Assembly: GCF_001295265.1 (NCBI RefSeq)
Contig: NZ_LJOD01000019.1
Span: 1-64,000, forward strand
Reading direction: 5' to 3'
DNA length: 64,000 nt
From: Chryseobacterium indologenes
GTDB taxonomy: Bacteria; Bacteroidota; Bacteroidia; Flavobacteriales; Weeksellaceae
Below are positions 35,714-44,259 of the stretch, in pieces (within the stretch, counting starts at the first letter, position 1; the number at the start of each line of letters is the position of its first letter). The position numbers and the translations under genes were made by a program. The notes under the pieces are model-generated. The model had not been told where the DNA came from. It ran no database searches and saw nothing but the letters and a program-made list of their open reading frames with translations.

Positions 35714-36895
35714 ATGGAAATGCAAAAGGATTTTTTTACATATCAGGCACAAACCACTCAATTTGCAGCAGGTTTTGAAGTTGAAAAAGCAGATGGAAGT
35801 TACATCTACGGAACAGACGGAAAGAAATACCTTGACTTTGTAGCAGGAGTTTCAGCCAATACACTGGGACACTCACACCCCAAAGTGGTAAATGCAATCA
35901 AAGAACAGGCAGATAAATATCTTCATGTGATGGTATATGGGGAATATGCTCAGGAAAAACCGGTTGAGCTTTGCCGGCTGCTTGCAGAAGCCACACCGGA
36001 CCCTTTAGAAATTACTTATCTGGTAAACAGTGGAGCAGAAGCTATAGACGGTAGTCTTAAACTGGCAAAAAGATATACAGGAAGAGAAGAAATTGTTTCT
36101 TTTAAAAATTCCTATCATGGAAATACTCACGGTGCATTAAGCGTATCAGGAAATGAATACCATAAAAGAGAATTCCGTCCTTTATTACCAATGATCAGCT
36201 TTATTGAATTCAATAATGAAAATGATTTTGATAAGATCACGGAAAAAACAGCCTGCGTAATTATGGAAACCATACAGGGAGCAGCGGGATTTCTGGTACC
36301 GGCAGATGATTATCTCATCAAGCTGAAAAAAAGATGTGAAGAAGTAGGAGCCCTCCTTATTTTAGATGAAATTCAGCCAGGTTTCGGAAGAACCGGAAAA
36401 CTTTTTTCCTTTGAGCATTTTGGAATCGTTCCTGATATTCTCGTAATGGGAAAAGGAATGGGGGGAGGAGTGCCTGTAGGGGCCTTTATGAGTTCTAAAA
36501 AAATTATGGAAACCCTTTCACACTCGCCGAAGTTAGGACATATTACCACTTTTGGAGGAAACCCTCTGATTGCAGCAGCAAGCCATGCTACCTTAAAAGA
36601 AGTGCTGGAAAGTGGCCTGATGGAAGAAACTGCTGAAAAAGAAAAACTCTTCCGGGAGCTTCTGGTGCATCCGAAAATTAAAAATATCAACGGAAAAGGG
36701 CTGATGCTGGCTGTTAATCTGGGAAGCCCGGAATATACGCTGGAAACGGCAAAAAAATGTATGGAAAAAGGACTTATTGTCTTCTGGCAGCTATACAGGA
36801 ATGAATACCTGAGAATTTCTCCGCCGCTTACTATTTCGATGGATGAAATCAGACAGGGCTGTCAGATTATTCTGGATGTTTTAAATGAAAATTAG
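35714..36895 (+). CDS. Class III PLP-dependent aminotransferase
   Basis: From ATG 35714 the protein has 393 residues; an in-frame TTG at 35693 lies inside the -7 box and is unlikely. Family blocks are YLDFVAGVSANTLGHSHP, LVNSGAEAIDGSLKLAKRYTG, LLILDEIQPGFGRTGKLF (cofactor Asp) and ILVMGKGMGGGVPVGAF, whose Lys binds PLP. This is the acetylornithine/4-aminobutyrate/aspartate aminotransferase family. No arginine or lysine biosynthesis genes are adjacent, so the substrate is not assigned. Confidence 0.87.
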   Translation: MEMQKDFFTYQAQTTQFAAGFEVEKADGSYIYGTDGKKYLDFVAGVSANTLGHSHPKVVNAIKEQADKYLHVMVYGEYAQEKPVELCRLLAEATPDPLEITYLVNSGAEAIDGSLKLAKRYTGREEIVSFKNSYHGNTHGALSVSGNEYHKREFRPLLPMISFIEFNNENDFDKITEKTACVIMETIQGAAGFLVPADDYLIKLKKRCEEVGALLILDEIQPGFGRTGKLFSFEHFGIVPDILVMGKGMGGGVPVGAFMSSKKIMETLSHSPKLGHITTFGGNPLIAAASHATLKEVLESGLMEETAEKEKLFRELLVHPKIKNINGKGLMLAVNLGSPEYTLETAKKCMEKGLIVFWQLYRNEYLRISPPLTISMDEIRQGCQIILDVLNEN

Positions 36896-36897
36896 AT

Positions 36898-36929
36898 AAA
36901 AAAATCTCTTCAGTCCGGAGAGATTTTTT
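36898..36929 (+). terminator. Intrinsic terminator of the aminotransferase gene
   Basis: Stem AAATCTCT/AGAGATTT with a 9-nt loop and T-run. Confidence 0.8.
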
Positions 36930-37085
36930 ATGCTTAGCATCCTAGTTTTTATCCCTTAAAATGAAGTCTGATACAGATTTCTGATCTCTGATAAATATCA
37001 TGCAGATTATGTAAAAAAGTAATGGCTTTTTTGTGTAATAAAAAAATTAATTTATATATTGCGGGACGATAAAAACAAAGATTAT

Positions 37086-37472
37086 ATGGCGAAACATAAA
37101 GTCCATTACGAATTTCCAATGCATTGTTTATCAGAGATTTTATATGAATATCTGGCAACTGCAGAGGGATTGTCTGAATGGTTTGCGGATGAGGTAACTG
37201 AGAAAGGTGATGATTTCTTTTTTAGCTGGGGCGGAGGGCCTGCCGAAAAGGCTACTTTGATCAGATATAAGCCTGAAGGTTTCGTCCGTTTCAGATGGGA
37301 AGAAGATGAAGGAACCAAGAACTTTTTCGAAATGACCATCGTTATAGATGATATTACAGAAGATCTTGCTTTAAATATCACCGATTTCTGTGAAGAAGGA
37401 GATGAAGAAGAAAATGCAATGTATTGGGAAAATCTGATAGAAAACCTTAGAATAAAACTGGGAGCAGCCTAA
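37086..37472 (+). CDS. START-like / AHA1-like domain protein
   Basis: From ATG 37086 the product has 128 residues. HYEFPMHCLSEILYEYLATAEGLSEWFADEV, FFSWGG, ATLIRYKPEGFVRFRW and YWENLIENL are the blocks of the small START-like SRPBCC family of Bacteroidota, a hydrophobic-cavity fold. It is acidic and cytosolic. The gene lies just before the class IV aminotransferase-like gene (78 bp), an order that I believe recurs in flavobacteria. Ligand and role are unknown. Confidence 0.8.
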   Translation: MAKHKVHYEFPMHCLSEILYEYLATAEGLSEWFADEVTEKGDDFFFSWGGGPAEKATLIRYKPEGFVRFRWEEDEGTKNFFEMTIVIDDITEDLALNITDFCEEGDEEENAMYWENLIENLRIKLGAA

Positions 37473-37550
37473 TCTGTACACTGGTAAAATGGTAAAACTG
37501 ATGAACGATTTATCGTTCATTATTTTTTTATAAATAAATCACATCGAAAA

Positions 37551-38360
37551 TTGGAAAATCAATATTTTACATCAGACGAATTAAATGTAAAGAACAGAGC
37601 GTTTCTGATGGGAGACGCAGTGAAGGTTTCTTTCTTTGTAAGAAACAGAGAACTTATCATGGATGAAGAATGCTATTTTTTCCTGATGGCTTCCATGAGA
37701 AAAATGAGAATGAATATTCCCCTGACCTATACTCTGGAGTTTTTTCAGACTCTTTTTCACAAAGATGTTATAGAAGGGAAAGGAATTCAGAACGGGATTA
37801 TTAATCTTCAGGTATTCAGAAATAATGATGAAATAACCCTGGCAAAATCTTCCGTTTCTTATTTTTATGAAGTAACAGAAGTTGCAGACGTGCTTTCTGT
37901 TCAGCAAAGGCTTCTGGAGCTGGATCTTATTAAAGAGATCAATGTCAACAACAATCTGTTAAGTAATATCCGGGTACACTGCCCTGAAAATATCTACGGT
38001 GGAATTTATGCTCAGGAAAATGATCTTGATGATGTTATCCTGCTTAATCCAAATAAAAGGATTGCCCGTACCACATCAGGAAACCTCCTGTTTCTGGAGG
38101 GAAATGTAATTAAAGTACCGAAGCAGACCGAAGGCGCCTACATTTCTCCTTTTATGGAAAACTTTGTAACATTCCTGCACAAAAATAATCTGGCAGATAT
38201 TCAGGAACATGAAATTATTGCATTTGAATCCCAGAAAGCAGAAGAGATTTTAATGATCTCTGATGAAAAAGGTATATTTTCTGTAGGTAAAATAAGAAAT
38301 AAAACCTTTGAAAACAGTCGTTTCCTTGAAATGGTGGAAAGCTGGAAAAAAAGTTTTTAA
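37551..38360 (+). CDS. Class IV aminotransferase-fold protein, catalytic Lys apparently absent
   Basis: A 269-residue protein with the fold of branched-chain aminotransferase and PabC. The order and spacing fit: FLMGDAVKVSFFVRN near the start, LFHKDV, then LLSNIRVHC, DDVILLNPNKRIARTTSGNLLFLEGN and IKVP...GAYISPFMENF. In PabC the PLP lysine sits in GIKHLNR; the aligned segment here reads NIRVHCPEN, so an Arg replaces the Lys. EGSxxNIF is replaced by RTTSGNLLF. It may be a pseudoenzyme or have a different chemistry. The start is TTG. Confidence 0.72.
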   Translation: MENQYFTSDELNVKNRAFLMGDAVKVSFFVRNRELIMDEECYFFLMASMRKMRMNIPLTYTLEFFQTLFHKDVIEGKGIQNGIINLQVFRNNDEITLAKSSVSYFYEVTEVADVLSVQQRLLELDLIKEINVNNNLLSNIRVHCPENIYGGIYAQENDLDDVILLNPNKRIARTTSGNLLFLEGNVIKVPKQTEGAYISPFMENFVTFLHKNNLADIQEHEIIAFESQKAEEILMISDEKGIFSVGKIRNKTFENSRFLEMVESWKKSF

Positions 38361-38369
38361 AAAATTGAC

Positions 38370-38414
38370 AAACCCGGTAAACAACAAAGTTCCACAGTCC
38401 TTTACCGGGTTTTA
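38370..38414. terminator. Terminator-like hairpin between convergent genes
   Basis: Stem AACCCGGTAAA/TTTACCGGGTT with a 19-nt loop and T-run on the plus strand. Confidence 0.65.
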
Positions 38415-38444
38415 TTCTGAATAAATCAGAAATTGTATTTTTAT

Positions 38445-39026
38445 TTAATATTCTCTGATAATTTCAGTGAATTTCTGAGCGATTTCTTTTTGCCCTTTTT
38501 CGCTGGTGATATACGCTCGGTCTTTGGTATTATTGATAAACCCAAGCTCTACTAAAACCGCAGGAGCTTTTGTTTCCCTTAAAATGTGAAGATTACGCTC
38601 TTCAACTTTACGAACGTCAAATTTTTTGGATATTTTTTTTGCCAGCTGTTTTGAATTCTCAGTATTCTGAACAAAAACTTCGGTCCCCTGATCAGAAGAT
38701 TCCTTTTGAGGACTGCTGTTAACATGCAGGGAAATCACAATTTCAGGATTAAGCTTATTGATCATTGCTGTCCTGTCAGAAAGAGAAGGATAGGTGTCAG
38801 AATCCCGGGTAAGAATTACCTCATACTCATTCTGACCGTCATTAAACTTTTTGATTTCTTTCGCGATATTCATGGTAATATCTTTCTCTGCAATGTTTCC
38901 GTAAACAACCCCGTTATCATTTCCGCCATGTCCGGCGTCAACAACAATAACTTTTTTATTAACAGGAGTAAAAGATAAAAATGCCGCAGAAAATGCTGAT
39001 AAAGTAAGTAGTTTAATTCCTTTCAT
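38445..39026 (-). CDS. N-acetylmuramoyl-L-alanine amidase (Amidase_3)
   Basis: From ATG 39026 the protein has 193 residues with a signal-like N terminus (KLLTLSAFSAAFLSF). Zinc ligands are in VIVVDAGHGGNDNG (His), NIAEKDITMN (Glu) and EIVISLHVNS (His); the catalytic Glu is in APAVLVELGFINN. It cleaves the amide between N-acetylmuramic acid and L-alanine of peptidoglycan in the periplasm. A TTG eight codons upstream is less likely. Confidence 0.9.
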   Translation of the reverse strand: MKGIKLLTLSAFSAAFLSFTPVNKKVIVVDAGHGGNDNGVVYGNIAEKDITMNIAKEIKKFNDGQNEYEVILTRDSDTYPSLSDRTAMINKLNPEIVISLHVNSSPQKESSDQGTEVFVQNTENSKQLAKKISKKFDVRKVEERNLHILRETKAPAVLVELGFINNTKDRAYITSEKGQKEIAQKFTEIIREY

Positions 39027-39134
39027 TTTCAGTGATTTTTGTTTTTTCAAATAACGGAAATTCTTTCTTTAAAATTGGTTAATGTAATCTTAAAATTTGT
39101 TAATGTTTTTAAGGGGTATCAGATAGAAATACAG

Positions 39135-39683
39135 CTAGTTAAGGGATATATCTTCGGGAGAATTGGCCCAAAGAAGATATTCACCCCCCAGATTCTGCAT
39201 AATAGACTTCCATAAAGTCTGGTCATTGGGTAATGTGTAGTCAAGATTATACACATCCACAACAGTCCACATCTTTCTCTGAACCTCCTTATCCAGCTGT
39301 TCTGCAGCCCATCCGGAATAACCTGAGAAAATCTTTACATCATCAATGCTCAGTTCTTTGTTAAGGACAGCGCTGATGATATTTTCAATGTCTTCCGTTA
39401 AATAAAAGTCATTCGTGATTTCAGAATAAAGTTCCGTTACCTTTTTGCCTTTTACAATAAAAAATACCTTGTCATTTTCTACAGGCCCACCGTCGTATAC
39501 CTCTATTTTGAAATCAAAGAAATTATTGAACTTATTACTCATCTGGCTGTTTTTTTTATTCAATATCAAACCAAATGCACCACTTTCGTTATGCTCAATG
39601 ATCAGAACCACCGATCTGGAAAAAATATCGCCGGAAATGTCAGGAGTGGAGATTAATATTTTACCTTTGTATGAGTAATTCAT
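39135..39683 (-). CDS. YqgE/AlgH family protein
   Basis: From ATG 39683 the protein has 182 residues; the upstream extension of the frame is not coding-like and overlaps the promoter. Family blocks are GKILISTPDISGDIFSRSVVLI, ESGAFGLILNKK, VYDGGPVENDKVFF and FSGYSGWAAEQLDKE. The molecular role of the family is unresolved. It is divergent from pdxH with 24 bp between start codons, so the promoters overlap. Confidence 0.9.
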   Translation of the reverse strand: MNYSYKGKILISTPDISGDIFSRSVVLIIEHNESGAFGLILNKKNSQMSNKFNNFFDFKIEVYDGGPVENDKVFFIVKGKKVTELYSEITNDFYLTEDIENIISAVLNKELSIDDVKIFSGYSGWAAEQLDKEVQRKMWTVVDVYNLDYTLPNDQTLWKSIMQNLGGEYLLWANSPEDISLN

Positions 39684-39686
39684 ACT

Positions 39687-39694
39687 CAAATTTA
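39687..39694 (-). promoter_or_regulatory. -7 element of the YqgE gene, leaderless spacing
   Basis: Minus strand reads TAAATTTG, only 3 nt before ATG 39683. Confidence 0.55.
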
Positions 39695-39707
39695 ATAAAA
39701 AATATTT

Positions 39708-40349
39708 ATGGAAAACCTGCACAATAAAAGAAAAGTGTATGAGAAATCCCAACTTATTGAAAGTGAGATAAAACAAAATCCTATTGAGCAGTTCAGAGAC
39801 TGGTTTTTAGAGGCTAATGAAAGCCCTGCAATCTCTGAAGCCAATGCTATGGCCGTTTCTACCATAGAAGAAGACGGGTGCCCGAGAACCAGAATGGTGC
39901 TTCTTAAAGCATATACCCATGAAGGGTTTATTTTTTATACCAATTACAGCAGCAGAAAGGGAAAAGCCATAGAGAAGAATCATAAGGCTTGCCTGCATTT
40001 TTTCTGGCCGAATCTTGAAAGACAGATCATCATCAAAGCTGATCTTGAAAAAGTAGCAGAAAACCTCAGTGACGGATATTTCCATTCAAGGCCCAAAGGA
40101 AGCCAGCTTGGAGCAGCTGTTTCACCACAGAGCCAGGTAATTCCGAACCGTGAATTTCTTGAAGAAAAATTAAAAGAGCTGGAAAAAGAATATGAGAACA
40201 GCGAAGTTCCAAGACCTGAAAATTGGGGCGGATACCTTGCAAAACCTTATGAAATTGAATTCTGGCAGGGAAGACCTAACCGCCTTCATGACCGGATTAT
40301 TTATCAGCTGGAAGACCTGGACTGGAAAATTTCCAGGTTAGCCCCGTAG
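39708..40349 (+). CDS. pdxH: Pyridoxamine 5'-phosphate oxidase
   Basis: A 213-residue FMN-dependent enzyme that oxidises pyridoxine or pyridoxamine 5'-phosphate to PLP. Typical blocks are NAMAVSTIEEDGCPRTRMVLLK, FYTNYSSRKGK, LHFFWPNLERQIIIK, SRPKGSQLGAAVSPQSQ and the C-terminal FWQGRPNRLHDR...WKISRLAP. Length is normal. Monocistronic, divergent from yqgE. Confidence 0.95.
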   Translation: MENLHNKRKVYEKSQLIESEIKQNPIEQFRDWFLEANESPAISEANAMAVSTIEEDGCPRTRMVLLKAYTHEGFIFYTNYSSRKGKAIEKNHKACLHFFWPNLERQIIIKADLEKVAENLSDGYFHSRPKGSQLGAAVSPQSQVIPNREFLEEKLKELEKEYENSEVPRPENWGGYLAKPYEIEFWQGRPNRLHDRIIYQLEDLDWKISRLAP

Positions 40350-40443
40350 ATAAACCCGTAAATAAATATTAAAACGCATAAATTTAAGCCGGACAAAAGC
40401 ATAAAAAGCATTCATAACCCTGTTTAAACTTTTTTATTCCCAT

Positions 40444-40473
40444 AAAAAAGACCGCTTCTTGAAGCGGTCTTTG
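40444..40473. terminator. Bidirectional terminator between pdxH and HU genes
   Basis: Stem AAAGACCGCTTC/GAAGCGGTCTTT with A-run to the left, giving a T-run on the minus strand for HU. Confidence 0.85.
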
Positions 40474-40492
40474 CATTTTGTAATCTGAATGA

Positions 40493-40783
40493 TTATTTTT
40501 TCTTAGCACCAGAAACTGCATTAGATAAATCAGCTCCAGCTTTGAATTTAGCAACTTTTTTAGCCGCAATTTTGATTGGTTTCTTAGTTGCAGGGTTGAT
40601 ACCTTGTCTAGCTGCTCTCTCAGCTACTGAGAAAGTTCCGAATCCTACTAAAGATACTTTTCCGTCTTTTTTCTTTAAAGTAGTCGTTACGTTAGAAATA
40701 AAAGATTCTAAAGCAGCTTTAGCTGCAACTTTAGTGATTCCTGCATCTTTTGCGATTGCGTCGATTAATTCAGACTTGTTCAT
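40493..40783 (-). CDS. hup: HU family DNA-binding protein
   Basis: A 96-residue nucleoid protein. It begins MNKSELIDAIAKDAGITK and contains VSLVGFGTFSVAERAAR and GINPATKKPIKIAAKKVAKF, the beta-arm with its DNA-intercalating Pro. The tail is Ala/Lys-rich. It bends and compacts DNA as a dimer. A -7 element lies at 40818-40825. Confidence 0.95.
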   Translation of the reverse strand: MNKSELIDAIAKDAGITKVAAKAALESFISNVTTTLKKKDGKVSLVGFGTFSVAERAARQGINPATKKPIKIAAKKVAKFKAGADLSNAVSGAKKK

Positions 40784-40817
40784 AATTTTTAATATTAAAG
40801 TTAGTTCGTAATTATAG

Positions 40818-40825
40818 CAAATATA
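40818..40825 (-). promoter_or_regulatory. -7 element of the HU gene
   Basis: TATATTTG on the minus strand, 34 nt before the HU ATG. Confidence 0.5.
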
Positions 40826-41170
40826 ATACTATTTTCTATTTGTGCAATTTTTTTATTAAAACTTATATAATTTTTTTACTTTTCGGTAAAAATAGTCAAA
40901 ATATGATAATTTGATTTTTTACGAAAAATCTACGTTACGGGTCACTAAAATCATGCCAAATGCTTATGTGCATTGACTTTAGCAAAAAATTAATATTACT
41001 TCGTGTATTTATTAAATCCTAAATTGCATGAAGACTATTAATTTTTTTTATGATATGTTTGATAATTTAATAAGCAATATTCAAAAAGCTTGTATAATTT
41101 AAAATTAAACCCCTGTGTTTGTGGGACTTTTAAAATGATTATAAAAGCCTGATTTATGAATTTTTATTAA

Positions 41171-41178
41171 TAAATTTG
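41171..41178 (+). promoter_or_regulatory. -7 element of panD, leaderless spacing
   Basis: TAAATTTG with 4 nt before ATG 41183. Confidence 0.55.
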
Positions 41179-41182
41179 CAGT

Positions 41183-41533
41183 ATGTTAATAGAAGTTTTC
41201 AAGTCTAAGATCCATAGGGTGAGGGTTACTGCCTCAGACCTTAATTATATTGGAAGTATAACGATTGATGAAGATCTTATTGATGCTGCCGGCCTGGTAG
41301 TGGGAGAAAGGGTCTATATAGTCAACGTAAATAACGGAGAACGTTTTGATACATATGTGATCAAAGGAAAAAGAAAATCAGGTGAGGTATGTCTGAACGG
41401 TCCTGCAGCCAGAAAAGTACAGAAAGATGATATCATCATCATCATTGCCTATGCCCAGATGTCTCCTGAAGAAGCAAAAACCTTCCAGCCGAAGATCGTT
41501 TTCCCGGATGAAAAAACAAATCTGTTGACGTAA
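41183..41533 (+). CDS. panD: Aspartate 1-decarboxylase precursor
   Basis: A 116-residue pyruvoyl enzyme that makes beta-alanine for pantothenate and CoA. The self-cleavage site Gly24-Ser25 lies in LNYIGSITID, so the zymogen would yield a small beta chain and a pyruvoyl alpha chain. KSKIHRVRVT and LNGPAARKVQ are also diagnostic. The flippase-like gene starts 3 bp downstream, forming an operon. Confidence 0.95.
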   Translation: MLIEVFKSKIHRVRVTASDLNYIGSITIDEDLIDAAGLVVGERVYIVNVNNGERFDTYVIKGKRKSGEVCLNGPAARKVQKDDIIIIIAYAQMSPEEAKTFQPKIVFPDEKTNLLT

Positions 41534-41536
41534 TCC

Positions 41537-42565
41537 ATGGAGAAAAAATCAAAAAGTCCTTTAAAATCAATACTAACAATAGTAATATCGCTTGCTTTTG
41601 CAGGCTTTTTTTTATGGCTTGCTTTAAAAGGCCTTGATTTTAAAGTGATTCAGAAATCGCTGGCAAAAGCCAATTATCTTTGGGTACTCTTTGCTTCCGT
41701 TTTCGGAATCCTGGCCTACTGGTTCAGGGCAGTCCGGTGGAATCTGATGCTGGAGCCTATGGGACACCGGATCTCCAATTCCAATTCCCTTTGGTCAATA
41801 TCATTCGGATATCTGATGAATCTTACCATTCCAAGAAGCGGGGAGCTTGCGAGGGCTACTGCCTTATATGGGGTGGAAAAAGTTCCGGTAGATAAATCTT
41901 TTGGGACAATTATTCTGGAAAGAGTGGTAGACCTTGCGTGTATGCTAGGGTTTCTGGGATTAACATTGCTGTTTAAATATGATGCTATTCTGTCTTTTTA
42001 TAAGAATTCAGGAATCAATATTAACCCCAACAGGATTTTACTTGTCCTTATAATACTGGCCGCGGGAACAGTTCTGTTTTTTGTATTTAAAAAGAAGCTG
42101 ACCGGAATACCATTTTTAGGAAAAATTGTGAATTTTATCGACGGTATTTTTCAGGGATTGGCTACTATTTTTAAATTAAAACAGAAAGGAAAATTCATTC
42201 TTTATACTTTAGGAATCTGGATTTCCTATTATTTTGCAGCTTATCTGGTATGTTTTGCCCTTCCGGAAACCTCAGATTTTACGATTGCTGACGGGTTTTT
42301 TATTATTGTAGTAGGAACCCTGGGGATGATCATCCCTGCGAGCGGTGGGATCGGAGCTTTTAATCTGGCGATGAAGTACGGATTTATGGCTCTGTTTATT
42401 TCAGTAGGGAAAAATGCAGATCTCGGCGGCGAAATGGGACTTACCTATTCATTTATTTCACTTCCGCTTCAGATTACAATTATGCTGGTAATGGGGCTAA
42501 TATCTATTCCCATGCTGGCAAGGGCAAGAAATAATGCCGTTTCCGATAAAGAATTTAAAGAGTAA
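41537..42565 (+). CDS. Flippase-like (LPG synthase TM region family) membrane protein
   Basis: A 342-residue protein with eight to nine membrane helices, matching the lysylphosphatidylglycerol synthase TM-region/UPF0104 family. Diagnostic segments are YWFRAVRWNLML, NLTIPRSGELARA, ILERVVDLACML and TLGMIIPASGGIGAFNLAMKY. There is no C-terminal aminoacyl-transferase domain, so it is probably a lipid flippase or transporter. It is co-transcribed with panD. Confidence 0.85.
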   Translation: MEKKSKSPLKSILTIVISLAFAGFFLWLALKGLDFKVIQKSLAKANYLWVLFASVFGILAYWFRAVRWNLMLEPMGHRISNSNSLWSISFGYLMNLTIPRSGELARATALYGVEKVPVDKSFGTIILERVVDLACMLGFLGLTLLFKYDAILSFYKNSGININPNRILLVLIILAAGTVLFFVFKKKLTGIPFLGKIVNFIDGIFQGLATIFKLKQKGKFILYTLGIWISYYFAAYLVCFALPETSDFTIADGFFIIVVGTLGMIIPASGGIGAFNLAMKYGFMALFISVGKNADLGGEMGLTYSFISLPLQITIMLVMGLISIPMLARARNNAVSDKEFKE

Positions 42566-42742
42566 TATTACTATTAACGTGAGTTCGGGTTAAGGATTTT
42601 AAATGTAAAAGGCGGGAAGATGGAAGAAGGAGGCTGGAAGTTAATTTTAGTGATACTTCCCTCTTCCATCATCCAGTTTCAAACCTGCATCTATCGGATA
42701 TTCTTATCCAGAACTGAGGTTACTGTTATATTTTAATAATAC

Positions 42743-42768
42743 GTCCGGTTAAGAAACCGGACTTTTTT
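42743..42768 (+). terminator. Intrinsic terminator upstream of the Ter operon
   Basis: Stem GTCCGGTT/AACCGGAC, AAGA loop, six Ts. Confidence 0.85.
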
Positions 42769-42834
42769 ATGCTTTTATACTCCATAAAGTGAAAGTTTAT
42801 CTGGTTTATACTGTGACATTTATTTTTTTATGTA

Positions 42835-42842
42835 TAAATTTG
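42835..42842 (+). promoter_or_regulatory. -7 element of the Ter operon
   Basis: TAAATTTG, 58 nt before the first terD ATG, leaving a 50-nt leader. Confidence 0.5.
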
Positions 42843-42900
42843 GTCAATTCACAAATCAAATCTATCTTAATCAAAAAAATAATTAATAATCTAAAACATT

Positions 42901-43476
42901 ATGGCAATTAATTTACAGAAAGGACAGAAGATCGAAATCGGACTGACAAAAATGACGATAGGACTGGGATGGGACCCGAATGACGGAACAGGATTCGACT
43001 TTGATCTGGATGCTTCTGCTATTATGATTGATTCCAACAGAAAACTAGTAAGTGAGGAATGTTTCGTTTTTTATAATAACCTGCAGTCTCCTGATGGTGC
43101 ATTAACACACACCGGAGATGATCCCAATGGTAAAAACAGTGATGGAGACGATGATGAAGCGATCATTGTAGACCTGGAAAAAGTAGATCCGCGGGTTGAA
43201 GAAATTCTTTTTGTGGTAACCATTGAAGATTTTGAAAGAAGAAAACAGAACTTCGGACAGGTGAGAAACTCTTATATCAGGGTGGTAGACAATCATTCAA
43301 ATCAGGAAATCGCAAAATATGAACTGGATGAAGACTTTTCTATAGAAACAGGAGTAGAATTCGGAAGACTGTACAAAAGAAACGGAAGCTGGAAATTTGA
43401 AGCTTCAGGAATCGGATACAGGGCAGACCTTGGATTCTTCCTTGAGAAATATTATAACGGACAAATCATTAAATAA
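42901..43476 (+). CDS. terD: TerD family protein (first copy)
   Basis: A 191-residue TerD-domain protein. It opens with MAINLQKGQKIEIG and contains LGWDPNDGTGFDFDLDASAIM, the Ca2+-binding core, and HTGDDPNGKNSDGDDDEAIIV, a second acidic loop. The C-terminal IRVVDNHSNQEIAKYEL and GRLYKRNGSWKFEA are family hallmarks. TerD proteins bind calcium and take part in tellurite, phage and stress resistance. First gene of a six-gene operon. Confidence 0.92.
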   Translation: MAINLQKGQKIEIGLTKMTIGLGWDPNDGTGFDFDLDASAIMIDSNRKLVSEECFVFYNNLQSPDGALTHTGDDPNGKNSDGDDDEAIIVDLEKVDPRVEEILFVVTIEDFERRKQNFGQVRNSYIRVVDNHSNQEIAKYELDEDFSIETGVEFGRLYKRNGSWKFEASGIGYRADLGFFLEKYYNGQIIK

Positions 43477-43502
43477 TAAAATCATTATATAAAACTATAG
43501 CT

Positions 43503-44177
43503 ATGGCAATTAATTTACAGAAAGGTCAGACCATTGATCTACGAAAAAATGACCGCGGAGAAAGTGTGTATGACCTATCAAAAGTAACAATCGGTTTAGG
43601 ATGGGACGTGAGAAAACAGGGTGGAGGCTTCTTTGGAAAACTTTTCAGCAAAGAACCAGAATACGATCTTGATGCGATTGCATTTCTTTTAGACGGAAAC
43701 GGAAAAGTAGCCAATCTTGGGAAAACAGTTCAGACACAGGATGGAAGACAGATCGCCCTTTATCAGGGAGACGTTGTTTTCTTTAATTCTATGCAGCATC
43801 CAAGCGGAAACGTATGGCTTACCGGAGACAACCGAACCGGAGCCGGAGACGGGGATGATGAACAGATCATTGTGAAGCTGGACCAGCTGGATGAGAGTTA
43901 CCAAAAAATCCTGTTTCTGGTAACTATTTACCAGGGGAAACAGAATAATCAACATTTCGGAATGGTGGAAAATGCTTTCATCAGAGCGGTAGATGCCAAA
44001 GGAAAAGAAATTACCAAATACAGCCTTTCCGGAGATTCAAGTATGAACGGAATGTGTGCCATGGTCTTTGCAGAAGCTTACCGTCATAATGGTGACTGGA
44101 AATTCCGTGCTTTAGGAGAGCCGCATCCTACAGATAATTTTATAGAAATTCTGAAGCAGTACGCCTACAGCAACTAA
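43503..44177 (+). CDS. terD: TerD family protein (second copy)
   Basis: A 224-residue TerD paralogue. It begins almost identically (MAINLQKGQTIDL) but has an insertion KQGGGFFGKLFSKEP before the core YDLDAIAFLL. The acidic loop TGDNRTGAGDGDDEQIIV and the end HNGDWKFRALGEPH are present. It follows the first copy by 26 bp. A hairpin with arms AGCCGGCA/TGCCGGCT (about 44200-44237, no T-run) separates it from the VWA genes and may tune operon expression. Confidence 0.92.
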   Translation: MAINLQKGQTIDLRKNDRGESVYDLSKVTIGLGWDVRKQGGGFFGKLFSKEPEYDLDAIAFLLDGNGKVANLGKTVQTQDGRQIALYQGDVVFFNSMQHPSGNVWLTGDNRTGAGDGDDEQIIVKLDQLDESYQKILFLVTIYQGKQNNQHFGMVENAFIRAVDAKGKEITKYSLSGDSSMNGMCAMVFAEAYRHNGDWKFRALGEPHPTDNFIEILKQYAYSN

Positions 44178-44259
44178 ATTAACCTTCTATATAACTTAAA
44201 AGCCGGCAGAGAATAGTACAATATTTCCTGCCGGCTTCAGAATTAATACTTGCCTTACA

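Larger units (their letters stand above)
40784..41182. other. AT-rich non-coding interval between HU and panD
   Basis: About 400 bases, very AT-rich, with no plausible ORF. It contains the HU promoter element (minus strand, 40818-40825, TATATTTG) and the panD -7 element at its right end. Nothing else is recognised. Confidence 0.6.
42566..42900. other. Intergenic region with an imperfect inverted repeat and a terminator
   Basis: No gene. An imperfect purine-rich inverted repeat occupies 42614-42676 (left arm GGGAAGATGGAAGAAGGAGG; right arm CTTCCCTCTTCCATCATCC). Farther right are a terminator at 42743-42768 and the promoter element of the Ter operon at 42835-42842. Confidence 0.6.

Noticed and set aside
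39684..39776. N-terminal extension of the YqgE gene
   Set aside because: It overlaps the TAAATTTG element and the divergent pdxH start; family members begin at the ATG at 39683.
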